A DNA stretch of 64,000 nucleotides from a virus. The DNA lies in the IMG/VR virus record IMGVR_UViG_3300043399_000877, positions 62,001 through 126,000 of that record. The stretch is one strand, 5' to 3'. Made by a program: the position numbers and the translations under genes. The notes beneath the pieces were generated by a model. The model saw only the letters and a list, made by a program, of their open reading frames with translations. It had not been told where the DNA came from and made no database searches. Shown here piece by piece: positions 1 through 9,073 of this stretch; position 1 is the stretch's first letter, and every line of letters begins with the position of its first letter.

Positions 1-2359
1 CTTCGATAGCATATGTTGCAGATTTGTCGGGATCTTCTTTTATTTTTTCTTCGCCTGCTGGTATCCTAACATCGAAATACTTTGCATATCTCATATAATT
101 GCGTGTATTTTTTGCTATAGCTGCTTCGCCCTTTTCAAATCTCTTACCCAGCACATGTATCGCATACCAGGTTGCCTCTTCTGAATCAGTTGCAAGTGCG
201 GCTTCGCCTTCGGGGAAACTGTGAGCATCATGATCGAACGTCTGCAAATAATATTTTGCAAGTCCAGCGTTGTCGGCAAAACGCATACGCATCTTTTTAA
301 AGTCATAACCGACATCAAAATACGCTGCACTCTCGGCGGCGTTCATTAGGTCACTTATTTTAGAATTTGGATCTTTTACCAGCTTATCTAGATTGTCTCG
401 AATTTCTTTCTTAACTGTTGGTGAAATACTTGCAAGTTTGGTAGCCCATTCTTTACTGCGCTTTATAAGTGCCATTTGCAATTTGGGTGATGCAAGTTCA
501 AGACTACCGTCTTCGTAGTCCCACACCCGCTGATTCTTGAGGTTCTTCTTAAACCAACGCTCGAATGCCACCCGGTCGTAAGACTTTCCGGGACCGATTT
601 GTTTTGGTAAAACTGGAGCATTTTCAGAGCGGTTGCGTTCGCTGTTGTATATTTTTTCAATTGGAACAATGTACTTCCCGGAAAAGAACACAGCCTGGTG
701 TGGTTCGTTGCTGTGTATAACACCGGCGCCCCGACTATCGGTTGCGTACTCGTACCCGAGTATTCGCATAATGCGATTCCATTCAACTGTTTTTTTAGGT
801 GCAGGCTTGCTGCGTCCTTTTTGCCATTCAGTGATCATGTTTTGTACTGGGTCTGCTGATTCTTTTATCTCAATTCCCATTGCTGCGGCTTTTGATATAA
901 ATTGTTCAACATCATCGGCTGAAACATTATCAGCTGGAAATGCTGCGTCAAGCTCAGCGTATGTTATAACTCCGGTTTGTTTGCCTTTTTTAAGTAACTC
1001 GTTCTTTTTGTCGACACCGGGTGCCGCCGGAGCGGCGGGGGTGTTGCCCAACGGTTCAAACTCAGTCTCCGGTGGTTCTGGTGCTGTTGGGGTGTTAGGT
1101 GCGTAATCCGGATTAGCTTTATAAAAGATCGCAAACGGTCGTTTTAACACGGTGCCATTTTCTTTATTTTTAAGAACAACACCATCCTTCTCGATACCGA
1201 TAACAGTAAAAAGTTTCTTGCCTTTTGGGCTGGTCGCGTTGGCATCATCACCGATTTTAAATTTTAATCCGGTTGTGTCTTTGACGTCGTTTCCGTAATC
1301 TTTGTTGGGATCATACAACTCAACATCTCCGTATGTTAAATCGAAGACCTCAGGGCCGTTATCCATGTCAATTTCTAAAGAACCCGATGATTTATATGCA
1401 TAAGAAACCGTTCCGGTTTTTTTATAATATTCATGACCGGGTTTTGTCACTATAACTTTATCACCATGGTGTATTAACTCCGTTTTTGGTAGGTTTTTTG
1501 GAGGCGCAGTCTTTTTCAGGTATTTGAGCGGTACCTCGATGTAATTGCTTTTAGGAGAACCAACCAAAGCCACTGATGCATGTGGCTGATCCATGTTATA
1601 GTCGTTGCCGTCAAAATGCATGCTCACAACCTTAGCCACAACTTTATCCGGTGCTTGGCTGTTGGACCAAGGTTTACTGTAATCCGTAAAAGCTGGGTTT
1701 ATTTCAACAAAATCACCCTTGCCAAAGTCGACCTTTATATCGCCCATTTTTTTCTTCTTGGCTAATTCCGCACCCATTACGCGAGTCACGTTCCACAACT
1801 TTGATATGTCAGGCCCGGCCTTGTCTTCTTCAAAACTAAATGCATTACTTAATGCTTCTTTTTCGATACGACTATATTCTTCTGGATCAAAGCCCTGTGA
1901 CGTCATATACTGACGCAATTTAGCCATATCGCGTTTGAACTGTTGTTCGGTATATCTTGCAATATCCAGTCCTGCATTGGCGTTACGCGGTGTAAACACC
2001 CATACGAACGGTAAGTCGCCCATGTATTCAACTGCGCTCGCATTACCGGTATTTTTAATTACTCTGAGAACATGCGATAGCGGATAGCTATAAACACCCA
2101 GGGGTGTATCGTATCCGCTGCGTGGGTTTACACCGATCTTTTCTATACCAGTGTAACTCACATAAAGGTCTTCCACCGGTGGATATGTTCTACCACGACT
2201 GTCAGATGATCCGGCCAACCGTTCGTATTTTAATAATTCTTCAGCAGTGTTTTCCTGATACTTTTTTAATTCATCATAATCTGCGGACCTCTGATCTAAT
2301 CTTGGTTGGCCCTTCTCACTGCGGCGGCGCTCTACAATTCGGATATCACGATATTTCAT
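1..2359 (-). CDS. Giant modular late protein with sigma-70 region 1.1-like segment (partial, C-terminus off window)
   Basis: Open from ATG at 2359 to the window edge, at least 786 residues with no stop. The start MKYRDIRIVERRRSEKG matches the starts of the two downstream paralogs and overlaps the stop of the 2356-4968 gene (ATGA). Residues about 50-110 hold the shared module (SYTGIEKIGVNPRSGYDTP). Two SH3/KOW-like stretches with lysine-rich linkers follow. Residues about 450-498 (GKQTGVITYAELDAAFP, then MGIEIKES) resemble sigma-70 region 1.1, the DNA-mimicking domain of RpoD. Next come the shared NEPHQAVFFSGKY module and WPxGE-type repeats (SFPEGEAALA, RFEKGEAAIA). The function is unknown; late expression suggests a virion or injected protein. 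No membrane segment is seen. Confidence 0.85.
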   Translation of the reverse strand, partial: MKYRDIRIVERRRSEKGQPRLDQRSADYDELKKYQENTAEELLKYERLAGSSDSRGRTYPPVEDLYVSYTGIEKIGVNPRSGYDTPLGVYSYPLSHVLRVIKNTGNASAVEYMGDLPFVWVFTPRNANAGLDIARYTEQQFKRDMAKLRQYMTSQGFDPEEYSRIEKEALSNAFSFEEDKAGPDISKLWNVTRVMGAELAKKKKMGDIKVDFGKGDFVEINPAFTDYSKPWSNSQAPDKVVAKVVSMHFDGNDYNMDQPHASVALVGSPKSNYIEVPLKYLKKTAPPKNLPKTELIHHGDKVIVTKPGHEYYKKTGTVSYAYKSSGSLEIDMDNGPEVFDLTYGDVELYDPNKDYGNDVKDTTGLKFKIGDDANATSPKGKKLFTVIGIEKDGVVLKNKENGTVLKRPFAIFYKANPDYAPNTPTAPEPPETEFEPLGNTPAAPAAPGVDKKNELLKKGKQTGVITYAELDAAFPADNVSADDVEQFISKAAAMGIEIKESADPVQNMITEWQKGRSKPAPKKTVEWNRIMRILGYEYATDSRGAGVIHSNEPHQAVFFSGKYIVPIEKIYNSERNRSENAPVLPKQIGPGKSYDRVAFERWFKKNLKNQRVWDYEDGSLELASPKLQMALIKRSKEWATKLASISPTVKKEIRDNLDKLVKDPNSKISDLMNAAESAAYFDVGYDFKKMRMRFADNAGLAKYYLQTFDHDAHSFPEGEAALATDSEEATWYAIHVLGKRFEKGEAAIAKNTRNYMRYAKYFDVRIPAGEEKIKEDPDKSATYAIE

Positions 2360-4968
2360 TGTTTGTATTTACCCACGTAATGTTTTAAATCTTGTACTTC
2401 AACTTCAGAATGATCACCATACACCCCATATGAAACTATTGCAACTCCGGGTTTCGGGAAAGACGTTATATAACCGGTAAACTTTTCAAGGCTGGTGCCA
2501 TCTCCCCACCAATCTGTGCTGAATTCAACAATATCCCCTAACGAGAAATTCGAAGGTTTTTTGTATGTAGATGAATTAAATTCAAAAACTTCACTAGCCT
2601 TTACTTTCAATGTTTTATTATTGATTAAAAATATATATTCGTAGCTCTCTTCGATGCCTACCAACATACCGGTATCACCGTTTTTGTTTACTTTGTATTT
2701 TTCACCCAACTTGAAACCATACCGATTTGGTTTTATTGGAGCGATAAATTCCGGTGCAGTCTCATCAAGTTCACCACCACGGTGCATGTCATGAATTTGA
2801 ATACGTTTGTTGTTCTCGGGAGTATTAGCTATCATTACAAGTTTCTGTAAACCGCTCATAACTTCTGCATACATGTCTCCGGGTTTAAACTTGCTCAGGT
2901 CATCATATAACGGAAACTTTTTCCTATATCTACGAATGGCCGAGGACTTCAACGCCATAACATCTTCGGCCTCCGGCCAAGGGCGTTGAAGAACGTTGAT
3001 TGCGTAATCTGCCGCATTGTCAGGACTTAGTTGAATTTGTGGTTCGCCCTTGGGGAATGCTTCATGCAAGACGTTGGCTGCATAATTATATGCGGTTTCC
3101 GGGTCTTTACTGATAGCCTCCTCGCCAGCCGGCCAAGGTTTACGCAAAATACGAGAAGCATACCTGTATGCTCGCCATGAATCATCGGCTATGGCAGATT
3201 CGGCGGCCGGCCACGGCCCCTTCTTTATCTGCTCTATGTATTCCATGATATGTTTGGGGTTTTTCAAAAACGCTTCGTCGGACACTTGTATGTCTTTAGG
3301 GTCACCGGTGTAAGCACTTTCCAAATCACGTATAGCTCGGTTAATGTCATATTCATCTTCGCCGCTGTTTACTAACTTGGCCAAACGATTTGCCTTGGCC
3401 TTTACCACAAGGTAACCGTATTTGCTGCTGGCGCCGTCGATTATGGACAACCAAAGGTCGTTGTCTACCACCAACTTATTAATAAGTTTTTCTGATTGTA
3501 TCTTAACAGTATCCGAATACAGTCCATGTATTTGGTCGTAGTTCTTGTAATGCACTTTTAACCAACGTTCAAATGTTATCGGGTCGTATTTTCCGCTGTT
3601 TATTTGATCAGTTGTATAAGGTGGTCTCACTCTGATATTTCTCGCAGTATTGCGAATCTTGCCGATAGGGGTAAAATAGGCACCGGATAGGAATACAGCC
3701 TGTGTTTCTTCACTGGGATGGATTAGTCCGCTGTCATTACGATCTACGATGAAATCATACCCGGCGACTCTCATCAAACGGTTCCATTCGATAATACTGG
3801 TCTTGGCTCTGGTATTTAAGTTGCTTTCTTCGCGTATTATGGATTCTTTTGGAAATGTAAAATATGGGTCTGGTTCCGGTTCAAATTCTAAATCATCAAT
3901 AACATCAAAATCTACAATATTATCATCAGAGGCGTCGGGTTCTTTTTTTGGTTCAGCGGCCGGTGATTTTAGCACTTTTAAGTATTCTGGTGGCAAGTCC
4001 TTTACTTTCGTCGCTTTTCCAAATATACTGATGCTGAGTTCGAAGGTTTGCCCGACTTTGTTTACAACCTCGCCTTCAAATCCTTCAAACGGTCCCTTGA
4101 CAACCTCAACAGTGTCACCAATTTTAGGCATAGCCTCTATATTAAAAGAGGGTTTCGATTTTTCGGCAGGAACATAATCTACCGGAACGCTTGTTTTTTT
4201 TAAATCGTTCAACGGAAGGCCCTGTAATGGGTAACTGTTAAAATTACCAGATCCCGAATATATTTTTACATCAGCAGTGGTTTCAGTTTTGGTTACCACC
4301 ATCCCCACAGTGTCGCTCCAACCGGTGTACTCGGGTAATTCAACAAAGTCACCCAGTTTTATATTGGAGGGGCCGGAGATTTTCGAAGCGTTTTTAAAAC
4401 TTCCAAAGTCTTTGCCTAACACTCGAGTTGCATTCCAGAACATAGACGCATATATGGTTGAGCCACTGGTTTGTTTGGCTGATGACCAAGCTTCTTGTAT
4501 TTTCTGATCGATAAACTCTTCAGTCAATCCCTGTTTTGATAAGAAAGATCTGATCTTTTCCATATCCTCAAGAAGCTGTTCTTCCGTATAGGTCGCAAGT
4601 TCCAATCCGCGTTCGGGATTCTTAGGTGTAAACAACCAAATATACGGTTGCTTGCCCATATACGGAACGTCACTCGGGTCATTAGATGCCTTCATACGCT
4701 TCAAAGCATATTCAAGAGGATAGCAATAAACACCGATAGGAGTATTATACCCGCTCACTGGATTGATGCCAATTTTGTCTAATCCAGTATAGCTTATATA
4801 CAGGTCGCGCATATCTATACCTGAGTCAAGGGCCATACGTTCCAAATCTTTTACAGCGTTTTCACGAAACTGATCTAAATCATCACTGCTGGCCCTGTCT
4901 TTGTGAACTCTGGGTACACCTTTTTCGCTTCTGCGACGTTCTACAATTAATAAATCACGATATCTCAT
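2356..4968 (-). CDS. Giant modular late protein, paralog 2
   Basis: The start is placed at the ATG giving MRYRDLLIVERRR because paralogs start identically and a GATAAATA late promoter lies just upstream. About 870 residues. Modules in order: the SYTGLDKIGINPVSGYNTP domain (about 50-110), a KOW-like loop (IGDTVEVVKGPFEGFEGEVV, about 290), an acidic linker, the HPSEETQAVFLSGAYF module, three WPAGE-like repeats (GPWPAAESAIA, KPWPAGEEAIS, RPWPEAEDVM), and a C-terminal KOW/SH3-like pair. It ends in a 4-nt overlap with the next gene, implying coupled translation. Function is not recognised; it is probably a structural or injected protein. Confidence 0.85.
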   Translation of the reverse strand: MRYRDLLIVERRRSEKGVPRVHKDRASSDDLDQFRENAVKDLERMALDSGIDMRDLYISYTGLDKIGINPVSGYNTPIGVYCYPLEYALKRMKASNDPSDVPYMGKQPYIWLFTPKNPERGLELATYTEEQLLEDMEKIRSFLSKQGLTEEFIDQKIQEAWSSAKQTSGSTIYASMFWNATRVLGKDFGSFKNASKISGPSNIKLGDFVELPEYTGWSDTVGMVVTKTETTADVKIYSGSGNFNSYPLQGLPLNDLKKTSVPVDYVPAEKSKPSFNIEAMPKIGDTVEVVKGPFEGFEGEVVNKVGQTFELSISIFGKATKVKDLPPEYLKVLKSPAAEPKKEPDASDDNIVDFDVIDDLEFEPEPDPYFTFPKESIIREESNLNTRAKTSIIEWNRLMRVAGYDFIVDRNDSGLIHPSEETQAVFLSGAYFTPIGKIRNTARNIRVRPPYTTDQINSGKYDPITFERWLKVHYKNYDQIHGLYSDTVKIQSEKLINKLVVDNDLWLSIIDGASSKYGYLVVKAKANRLAKLVNSGEDEYDINRAIRDLESAYTGDPKDIQVSDEAFLKNPKHIMEYIEQIKKGPWPAAESAIADDSWRAYRYASRILRKPWPAGEEAISKDPETAYNYAANVLHEAFPKGEPQIQLSPDNAADYAINVLQRPWPEAEDVMALKSSAIRRYRKKFPLYDDLSKFKPGDMYAEVMSGLQKLVMIANTPENNKRIQIHDMHRGGELDETAPEFIAPIKPNRYGFKLGEKYKVNKNGDTGMLVGIEESYEYIFLINNKTLKVKASEVFEFNSSTYKKPSNFSLGDIVEFSTDWWGDGTSLEKFTGYITSFPKPGVAIVSYGVYGDHSEVEVQDLKHYVGKYKQ

Positions 4969-4991
4969 TATAGTTCCCAAATTAGTTAGTG

Positions 4992-4999
4992 TATTTATC
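4992..4999 (-). promoter_or_regulatory. T4-type late promoter GATAAATA
   Basis: The minus strand reads GATAAATA, one base from the T4 late consensus TATAAATA, 24 nt upstream of the ATG at 4968. The same octamer is placed similarly before the 7697 and 27888 starts. Confidence 0.7.
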
Positions 5000-5008
5000 A
5001 ACACAGGC

Positions 5009-5037
5009 TTGACAAGCACCTTTGTTGACGTTAGTAT
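5009..5037 (+). promoter_or_regulatory. Early promoter for 5066 gene
   Basis: TTGACA (5009-5014), 17-nt spacer, TAGTAT (5032-5037). A second TTGACG lies at 5025. It is divergent from the late promoter at 4992. Confidence 0.55.
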
Positions 5038-5065
5038 ATGCTAGACCCCGCTGTTGGTATATCAT

Positions 5066-5371
5066 ATGCATAGAAGCTATATCGGAACATTTCGTTACGA
5101 CCCAAACAACTTATGGAAGAAGATGAGTTTGACCTCTCGCGAGGACGTCTTCAGTCGGCTATCTGATGTACAGCAGCGTTGGTTGGAAAACAATGCGCCA
5201 GACTGGAAGTTTTGGCATGACGAATTCCGACGACTGCATTACCATATCTACTCCGAAACTCCGATATCAGACAGTCGTTTGACTATGGCTGGAATGATAT
5301 TCTATCAGGAAATTCCCAGCCATCCGCCGTTGGGTGAAGAAGCATTGTGGGTTGATGTTTTTAAGAGTTAA
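5066..5371 (+). CDS. Small protein of the Q-x-x-W-L family
   Basis: The ATG at 5066 gives MHRSYIGTFRYD, 101 residues. It contains SDVQQRWLENNAPDWKFW, which resembles the helix seen in the 8107, 8381, 9066 and 9579 products, followed by predicted beta strands and IFYQEI. There is no clear Shine-Dalgarno; the GACCCCGCTGTTG repeat (5044-5056) sits in the leader instead. Its 3' end overlaps the convergent 5361-7697 gene by 11 nt. Function unknown. Confidence 0.65.
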   Translation: MHRSYIGTFRYDPNNLWKKMSLTSREDVFSRLSDVQQRWLENNAPDWKFWHDEFRRLHYHIYSETPISDSRLTMAGMIFYQEIPSHPPLGEEALWVDVFKS

Positions 5372-7697
5372 ATGGTTCAACAGTAAAAGCGTCATCGCCA
5401 TATTCGTCAACTGCATCCTGGTAATCCTGTTGCGTTAACGCTTGTCCGAAGTTCAATCCTGTCAGTCCCGGTTCATCAACAATATATTGGTATTGTTTTA
5501 GTACATTGTAAAACAATGGGTCCAAATTTTTAATCCTAGTCGCCCAACTGGGGTTTTTCTGTATGAGTTTTTGTTGAATATTAGTGGGTGCTACTATTGA
5601 TTTTCTGTCATACTTTGCCGGATTCGGATTTGTTTTGAGAATGTAATCTAGCAGATCTGCGGGCTTGAATTTTTCAGGATCGGCTTCCAGTTCGCGGCTG
5701 TAAGCATCGGCATTGCGTATTTTTTCAACTACAGTGAATGCGGCCTTGCTGAAGAATACCGCCTGAGTGGGTTCATTTTCGTGTATGGTTCCGCTATCGA
5801 AATCAACGGCGTAATCATATTTTAGCACATTTCTCATTAACCAGTTCCATGCAACTGGTGTTCTGGAATTTAACTCGAGGTGACGTGCAGCAAACATTCT
5901 GGTGACATTCCATATTTGGCTGGAGAAAGTTTCTTCATATGCTTGTCCGGCATATTGTTCTACTCTAAAATGAAAATCTTTCTCGTCCATGTAATCGCCG
6001 TTTACGAAGAATTTTTCCATCTTCCAAACGTCGAGTTCATAGTCATCTTTGGTATAATAGTTGGAGCCCAACCACATTGCCTTATCTGGATTGTTGGCTT
6101 TTAACACCCATATAAACGGACTCATGCCGGCAAACGGCACAGCCGCGGCGGTCTTGTAGTCATACATATTTTTGTATATTTCTTTGGTCAACGGGTATGT
6201 ATAAATCCCAATAGGAGTGTCAAACTGACTTCTGGGATTAATTCCTATTTTGTCAACTTTTGTATAACTTATGTAGTAGAATTCGTCTTGGTTTACATAC
6301 TTTTCCAGACTGTCCAGCGCATATGACCTAGGATTCTTGTCAGGATTTCTTCTCGCTTCCGGGACAGATTTGGTCGTGTTTTCAGACAATCCAAAATGTC
6401 GTTGATATTCCTTCCAGATATACGGACTCTGTTTTATAGCTGCTTCACCTGCAGGCCACGGTTGTTTCAAAATCTTTTGGGCATACATCATGGCGGGCCA
6501 ACTGTCTTTTGCTATTGCTGGTTCACCCTTTTTAAATCTTTGCTGATTTAGTGAATGAAATGCATATAGATAAGCACTCATGCCATCTTTTGCTATAATG
6601 TCTTCCAAGTGCGGCGCTGGGCCTTTGTAGAATCGGGATGCTAGATCCTGCGCTGCTCTTGCTTCCCTAACTTCGTTGGAGTACAAAGAAACTTTTGGTT
6701 GACTTTTTATAAATGCTGTGTCAAATTCGTCTCGTTTTTTCTCATCTGACATTAAAATAGTTTTTACATCTGAACCGAGATGCTCCCCGGCTTTACGGTA
6801 ATAATACACTAACTCTTTTCCGTCGAGTTTCCAGAGTAAGAAAACAAAGTTGGCTTCAAGTGCCATTTCTTGACGATCTGTGGGGCCTGGGTCGTTGTAA
6901 TAGCCGTCTTCGTCGTCACCGGTTGGATCGCGTTCGGCATAATCTACTACTTCACCCAAAACTTCAAGCATGTTGTTTTGATTTTTGTCAAACAGCTTGG
7001 CAGTTACCGGATTTTGCTCCATAAAATATCGTGCGTCTTCAACTCCCAGTGGCTGGTCTTGAGAGTCCATAAATTGTCCGCTATCAAAATGGAACTGATA
7101 TTTTTGTTTGCGCTTTTTGTCGTGCCAGATATAAAGTGGACCGTATTTTGTATAATAATTATACATGTTTTTCTTTTCATCGGAGGCCGCCGTACACCAT
7201 TTGGTTCCGCTACCCAATGCACAACTGGCTTCACGAGTCTTGGGAACGGTAAGAATTCCCAGCGGACCGTTGTAAAGCACTTCCGCATCTTTAACTCCGG
7301 CGGCATCTGTATCAGCTGCACCAAGATCGGTATTGCTCAATTTGGCTGCAACATCAGCCAACGATCGCCAATTGTATTGATTTATATCACTATTGATGTT
7401 AAGGCGCTTGTGTTGTCCTTTGGTTTTAACGAATGTTTCGAGATCTGCCCGTAGTTTGTAGATGTCTTCGTATTTGAGCCCGTTCTTTATATATTGACGA
7501 ATTATCCAGACCACATACTGCTTGTTGGCAGTTGGGTCAGCTTCTTCTGCCGCCTGTAGCACTGCCTCCACCGGATCAGCACCCCGACTTTTTAAATATG
7601 CATCGGTCTTTGCCCGGTCAGCAATCGCATTGCTGAAGTTTGCAAGTGTTTTTGATCTGTCATATTCTAGGATTGTTTTGATTTCTTTATATCTCAT
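5361..7697 (-). CDS. Giant modular late protein, paralog 3 with WCTA-type domain
   Basis: The ATG giving MRYKEIKTILEYD is preceded by AAAGGAC and a GATAAATA late promoter, so the longer TTG start is not used. About 778 residues. The N-terminal domain (about 130-230) has GTKWCTAA, YYTKYGPLYIWHDK and KQKYQFHF, a motif set I know from many large phage proteins of unknown role. WPAGE repeats follow (KGPAPHLEDIIA, KQPWPAGEAAIK), then the shared ISYTKVDKIGINP and ENEPTQAVFFSKAAF modules found in both neighbours. It is probably a late structural or injected protein. Confidence 0.85.
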   Translation of the reverse strand: MRYKEIKTILEYDRSKTLANFSNAIADRAKTDAYLKSRGADPVEAVLQAAEEADPTANKQYVVWIIRQYIKNGLKYEDIYKLRADLETFVKTKGQHKRLNINSDINQYNWRSLADVAAKLSNTDLGAADTDAAGVKDAEVLYNGPLGILTVPKTREASCALGSGTKWCTAASDEKKNMYNYYTKYGPLYIWHDKKRKQKYQFHFDSGQFMDSQDQPLGVEDARYFMEQNPVTAKLFDKNQNNMLEVLGEVVDYAERDPTGDDEDGYYNDPGPTDRQEMALEANFVFLLWKLDGKELVYYYRKAGEHLGSDVKTILMSDEKKRDEFDTAFIKSQPKVSLYSNEVREARAAQDLASRFYKGPAPHLEDIIAKDGMSAYLYAFHSLNQQRFKKGEPAIAKDSWPAMMYAQKILKQPWPAGEAAIKQSPYIWKEYQRHFGLSENTTKSVPEARRNPDKNPRSYALDSLEKYVNQDEFYYISYTKVDKIGINPRSQFDTPIGIYTYPLTKEIYKNMYDYKTAAAVPFAGMSPFIWVLKANNPDKAMWLGSNYYTKDDYELDVWKMEKFFVNGDYMDEKDFHFRVEQYAGQAYEETFSSQIWNVTRMFAARHLELNSRTPVAWNWLMRNVLKYDYAVDFDSGTIHENEPTQAVFFSKAAFTVVEKIRNADAYSRELEADPEKFKPADLLDYILKTNPNPAKYDRKSIVAPTNIQQKLIQKNPSWATRIKNLDPLFYNVLKQYQYIVDEPGLTGLNFGQALTQQDYQDAVDEYGDDAFTVEPFNS

Positions 7698-7717
7698 ACT
7701 AACTAAGTCCTTTGGTA

Positions 7718-7725
7718 TATTTATC
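7718..7725 (-). promoter_or_regulatory. T4-type late promoter GATAAATA
   Basis: GATAAATA on the minus strand, 21 nt before the ATG at 7697, overlapping the region of the divergent early promoter at 7735. Confidence 0.7.
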
Positions 7726-7734
7726 AACAGACTG

Positions 7735-7763
7735 TTGACATGCTGGACAGCTGACTATATAGT
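7735..7763 (+). promoter_or_regulatory. Early promoter of the 7784-9818 gene string
   Basis: TTGACA (7735-7740), 17-nt spacer, TATAGT (7758-7763). It is followed by an AGGGG ribosome-binding site and the ATG at 7784. Confidence 0.8.
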
Positions 7764-7783
7764 ATGCGGGAATAGGGGTGAAC

Positions 7784-8110
7784 ATGTCTAAGTTTCAATT
7801 TGACAATGTAACGAAAACAACCAACATGGGCAGTCTAGGATTCAGATATGCCTTAACCGGTTGGTGTCTTAGAGATGAATACTTGGAGAAGATAAACATT
7901 CTTCGCGAGGTATTCGGTGAACCCAATCGTCGTCATCAGTTCGGTGGCATACAAAGATACGGACTCTGGTTGAGGGGCGGAAACGACCAGTTGGCGCGGT
8001 GGTTTGTGGGTCCGCGTAAATGGACTTCGCCACCGGGTAAAAATCGAGACCTCTACACTTTTGCATTTCGTTCAGAACGAGACAGACTACTGGCGAGCAT
8101 GATGATATGA
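7784..8110 (+). CDS. Small hypothetical protein
   Basis: The ATG at 7784 is chosen over the GTG at 7778 because AGGGG lies 7 nt upstream. 108 residues, basic and aromatic-rich, ending YTFAFRSERDRLLASMM, the strand-then-helix C-terminus shared by neighbouring small genes. It is first in an overlapping string under one early promoter and overlaps the next gene by ATGA. Function unknown. Confidence 0.75.
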   Translation: MSKFQFDNVTKTTNMGSLGFRYALTGWCLRDEYLEKINILREVFGEPNRRHQFGGIQRYGLWLRGGNDQLARWFVGPRKWTSPPGKNRDLYTFAFRSERDRLLASMMI

Positions 8111-8388
8111 AACGTCCTCAAACTGAAATCAGACCCATGGTGCGTATCGGCGCCGTAGACGCTGGCACTCGGTTTGCGAGCTATGTTTATAACGGTCGCA
8201 CCGGTGAAGCCCGAAAGGAGATCATGGCATCACTTACTGAAGCACAACGGGCTTGGCTTAAAGTTCGTCCCTGGGAGGCCCGTGTGGTTTCAGGAAATGG
8301 TACCAATGCGGTAATTTATGCTCGTATGGGGAAATACGGAAACTTTGAACGTGAAGAACTGATAGCACGGATATTGTTTAATGGATAA
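8107..8388 (+). CDS. Small Q-x-x-W-L family protein
   Basis: 93 residues. It starts in an ATGA overlap with the upstream gene. It contains LTEAQRAWLKVRPWEARVV, the helix motif shared with the 5066 and 9066 products, and a C-terminal EELIARILF helix. No signal or membrane segment. Function unknown. Confidence 0.75.
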   Translation: MKRPQTEIRPMVRIGAVDAGTRFASYVYNGRTGEARKEIMASLTEAQRAWLKVRPWEARVVSGNGTNAVIYARMGKYGNFEREELIARILFNG

Positions 8389-8668
8389 ACGAATCGGATC
8401 CGGTCCCAGGCCGGTAACCACAATCTGGGTCACGAATTACTCGCTAATGCCGTGTCTGGATGTCTTGAGTCATTATATGACACAGAGCGAGCATGAGTTT
8501 ATAAGAAAAAGACCGAACCGTGTGATTCAGTCTGAAAGAACTTTGGTGCGGATTGACGAAACGAGTGGTGTGCAACACCAATACTTTTTGTATGATATCT
8601 GGATGGACCTGACACAACACGAAATCACCCTGGTTGCCCTAAAGTTTGGGTGGCGGGTTCCGTCATGA
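8381..8668 (+). CDS. Small Q-x-x-W-L family protein
   Basis: 95 residues, overlapping the previous gene by 8 nt. TQSEHEFIRKRPNRVIQ aligns with the family helix, followed by strands and LTQHEITLVALKFGW. It is translationally linked to its neighbours. Function unknown. Confidence 0.7.
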   Translation: MDKRIGSGPRPVTTIWVTNYSLMPCLDVLSHYMTQSEHEFIRKRPNRVIQSERTLVRIDETSGVQHQYFLYDIWMDLTQHEITLVALKFGWRVPS

Positions 8669-8766
8669 CAAAACTGCTATTAGCACAACCAATAGCAGTT
8701 GAACAAGTATCGCTCCAGCAGCAATTAGGTTGGCTCGATCATAATCATTCATCGGATATTTACTGA
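8665..8766 (+). CDS. Microprotein (33 aa), coupled
   Basis: ATG at 8665 overlaps the stop of the 8381 gene (ATGA); 33 residues, glutamine-rich (SLQQQLGWLDH). It ends in a TGATG overlap with the next reading frame. The overlaps on both sides support translation or the remains of a split gene. A minus-strand alternative (8663-8752) is noted under rejected items. Confidence 0.4.
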   Translation: MTKLLLAQPIAVEQVSLQQQLGWLDHNHSSDIY

Positions 8767-8819
8767 TGACTCTCGAAGTTGTACCTTTATCCGAACGTTT
8801 AGCATTGTGTGCGAAATGA
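8766..8819 (+). CDS. Microprotein (17 aa), coupled
   Basis: MTLEVVPLSERLALCAK, start overlapping the previous stop (TGATG) and stop overlapping the next ATG (ATGA). It may serve only to pass ribosomes on to 8816, or be a fragment of a formerly longer gene. Confidence 0.3.
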   Translation: MTLEVVPLSERLALCAK

Positions 8820-9073
8820 TATACGAATACAAAAACTGCCAGTATATGAATGGTCGGGTAAATCGGAAACGAATTAGAGACTTCTATGACCCCGCTGTTG
8901 AGTTTACAAGTCACAGCTATCATCCGATCTGGGGTAAAGAGTCTAAACATTTCATAATAATTAACTTTGCCAGCGAGTATCATCAACAAATATTCGAGCT
9001 AGAGTTTGGCAGAGCTGATCTAACCGAACTTGACGCTATTCCGGATATGGAGGCAGTAGGTAACTATGGATAA
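8816..9073 (+). CDS. Small hypothetical protein with DPAV repeat
   Basis: The ATG at 8816 overlaps the preceding TGA, so it is preferred over the GTG at 8807. 85 residues. It contains FYDPAVEF, encoded by the dispersed GACCCCGCTGTTG repeat, and ends HFIIINFASEYHQQIFELEFG, the family strand-helix pattern. Function unknown. Confidence 0.65.
   Translation: MIYEYKNCQYMNGRVNRKRIRDFYDPAVEFTSHSYHPIWGKESKHFIIINFASEYHQQIFELEFGRADLTELDAIPDMEAVGNYG

Noticed and set aside
8663-8752. Minus-strand 29-codon frame with a hydrophobic C-terminus (MNDYDRANLIAAGAILVQLL)
   Set aside because: It looks like a membrane peptide, but has no Shine-Dalgarno and lies opposite coupled plus-strand frames; kept only as a possibility.
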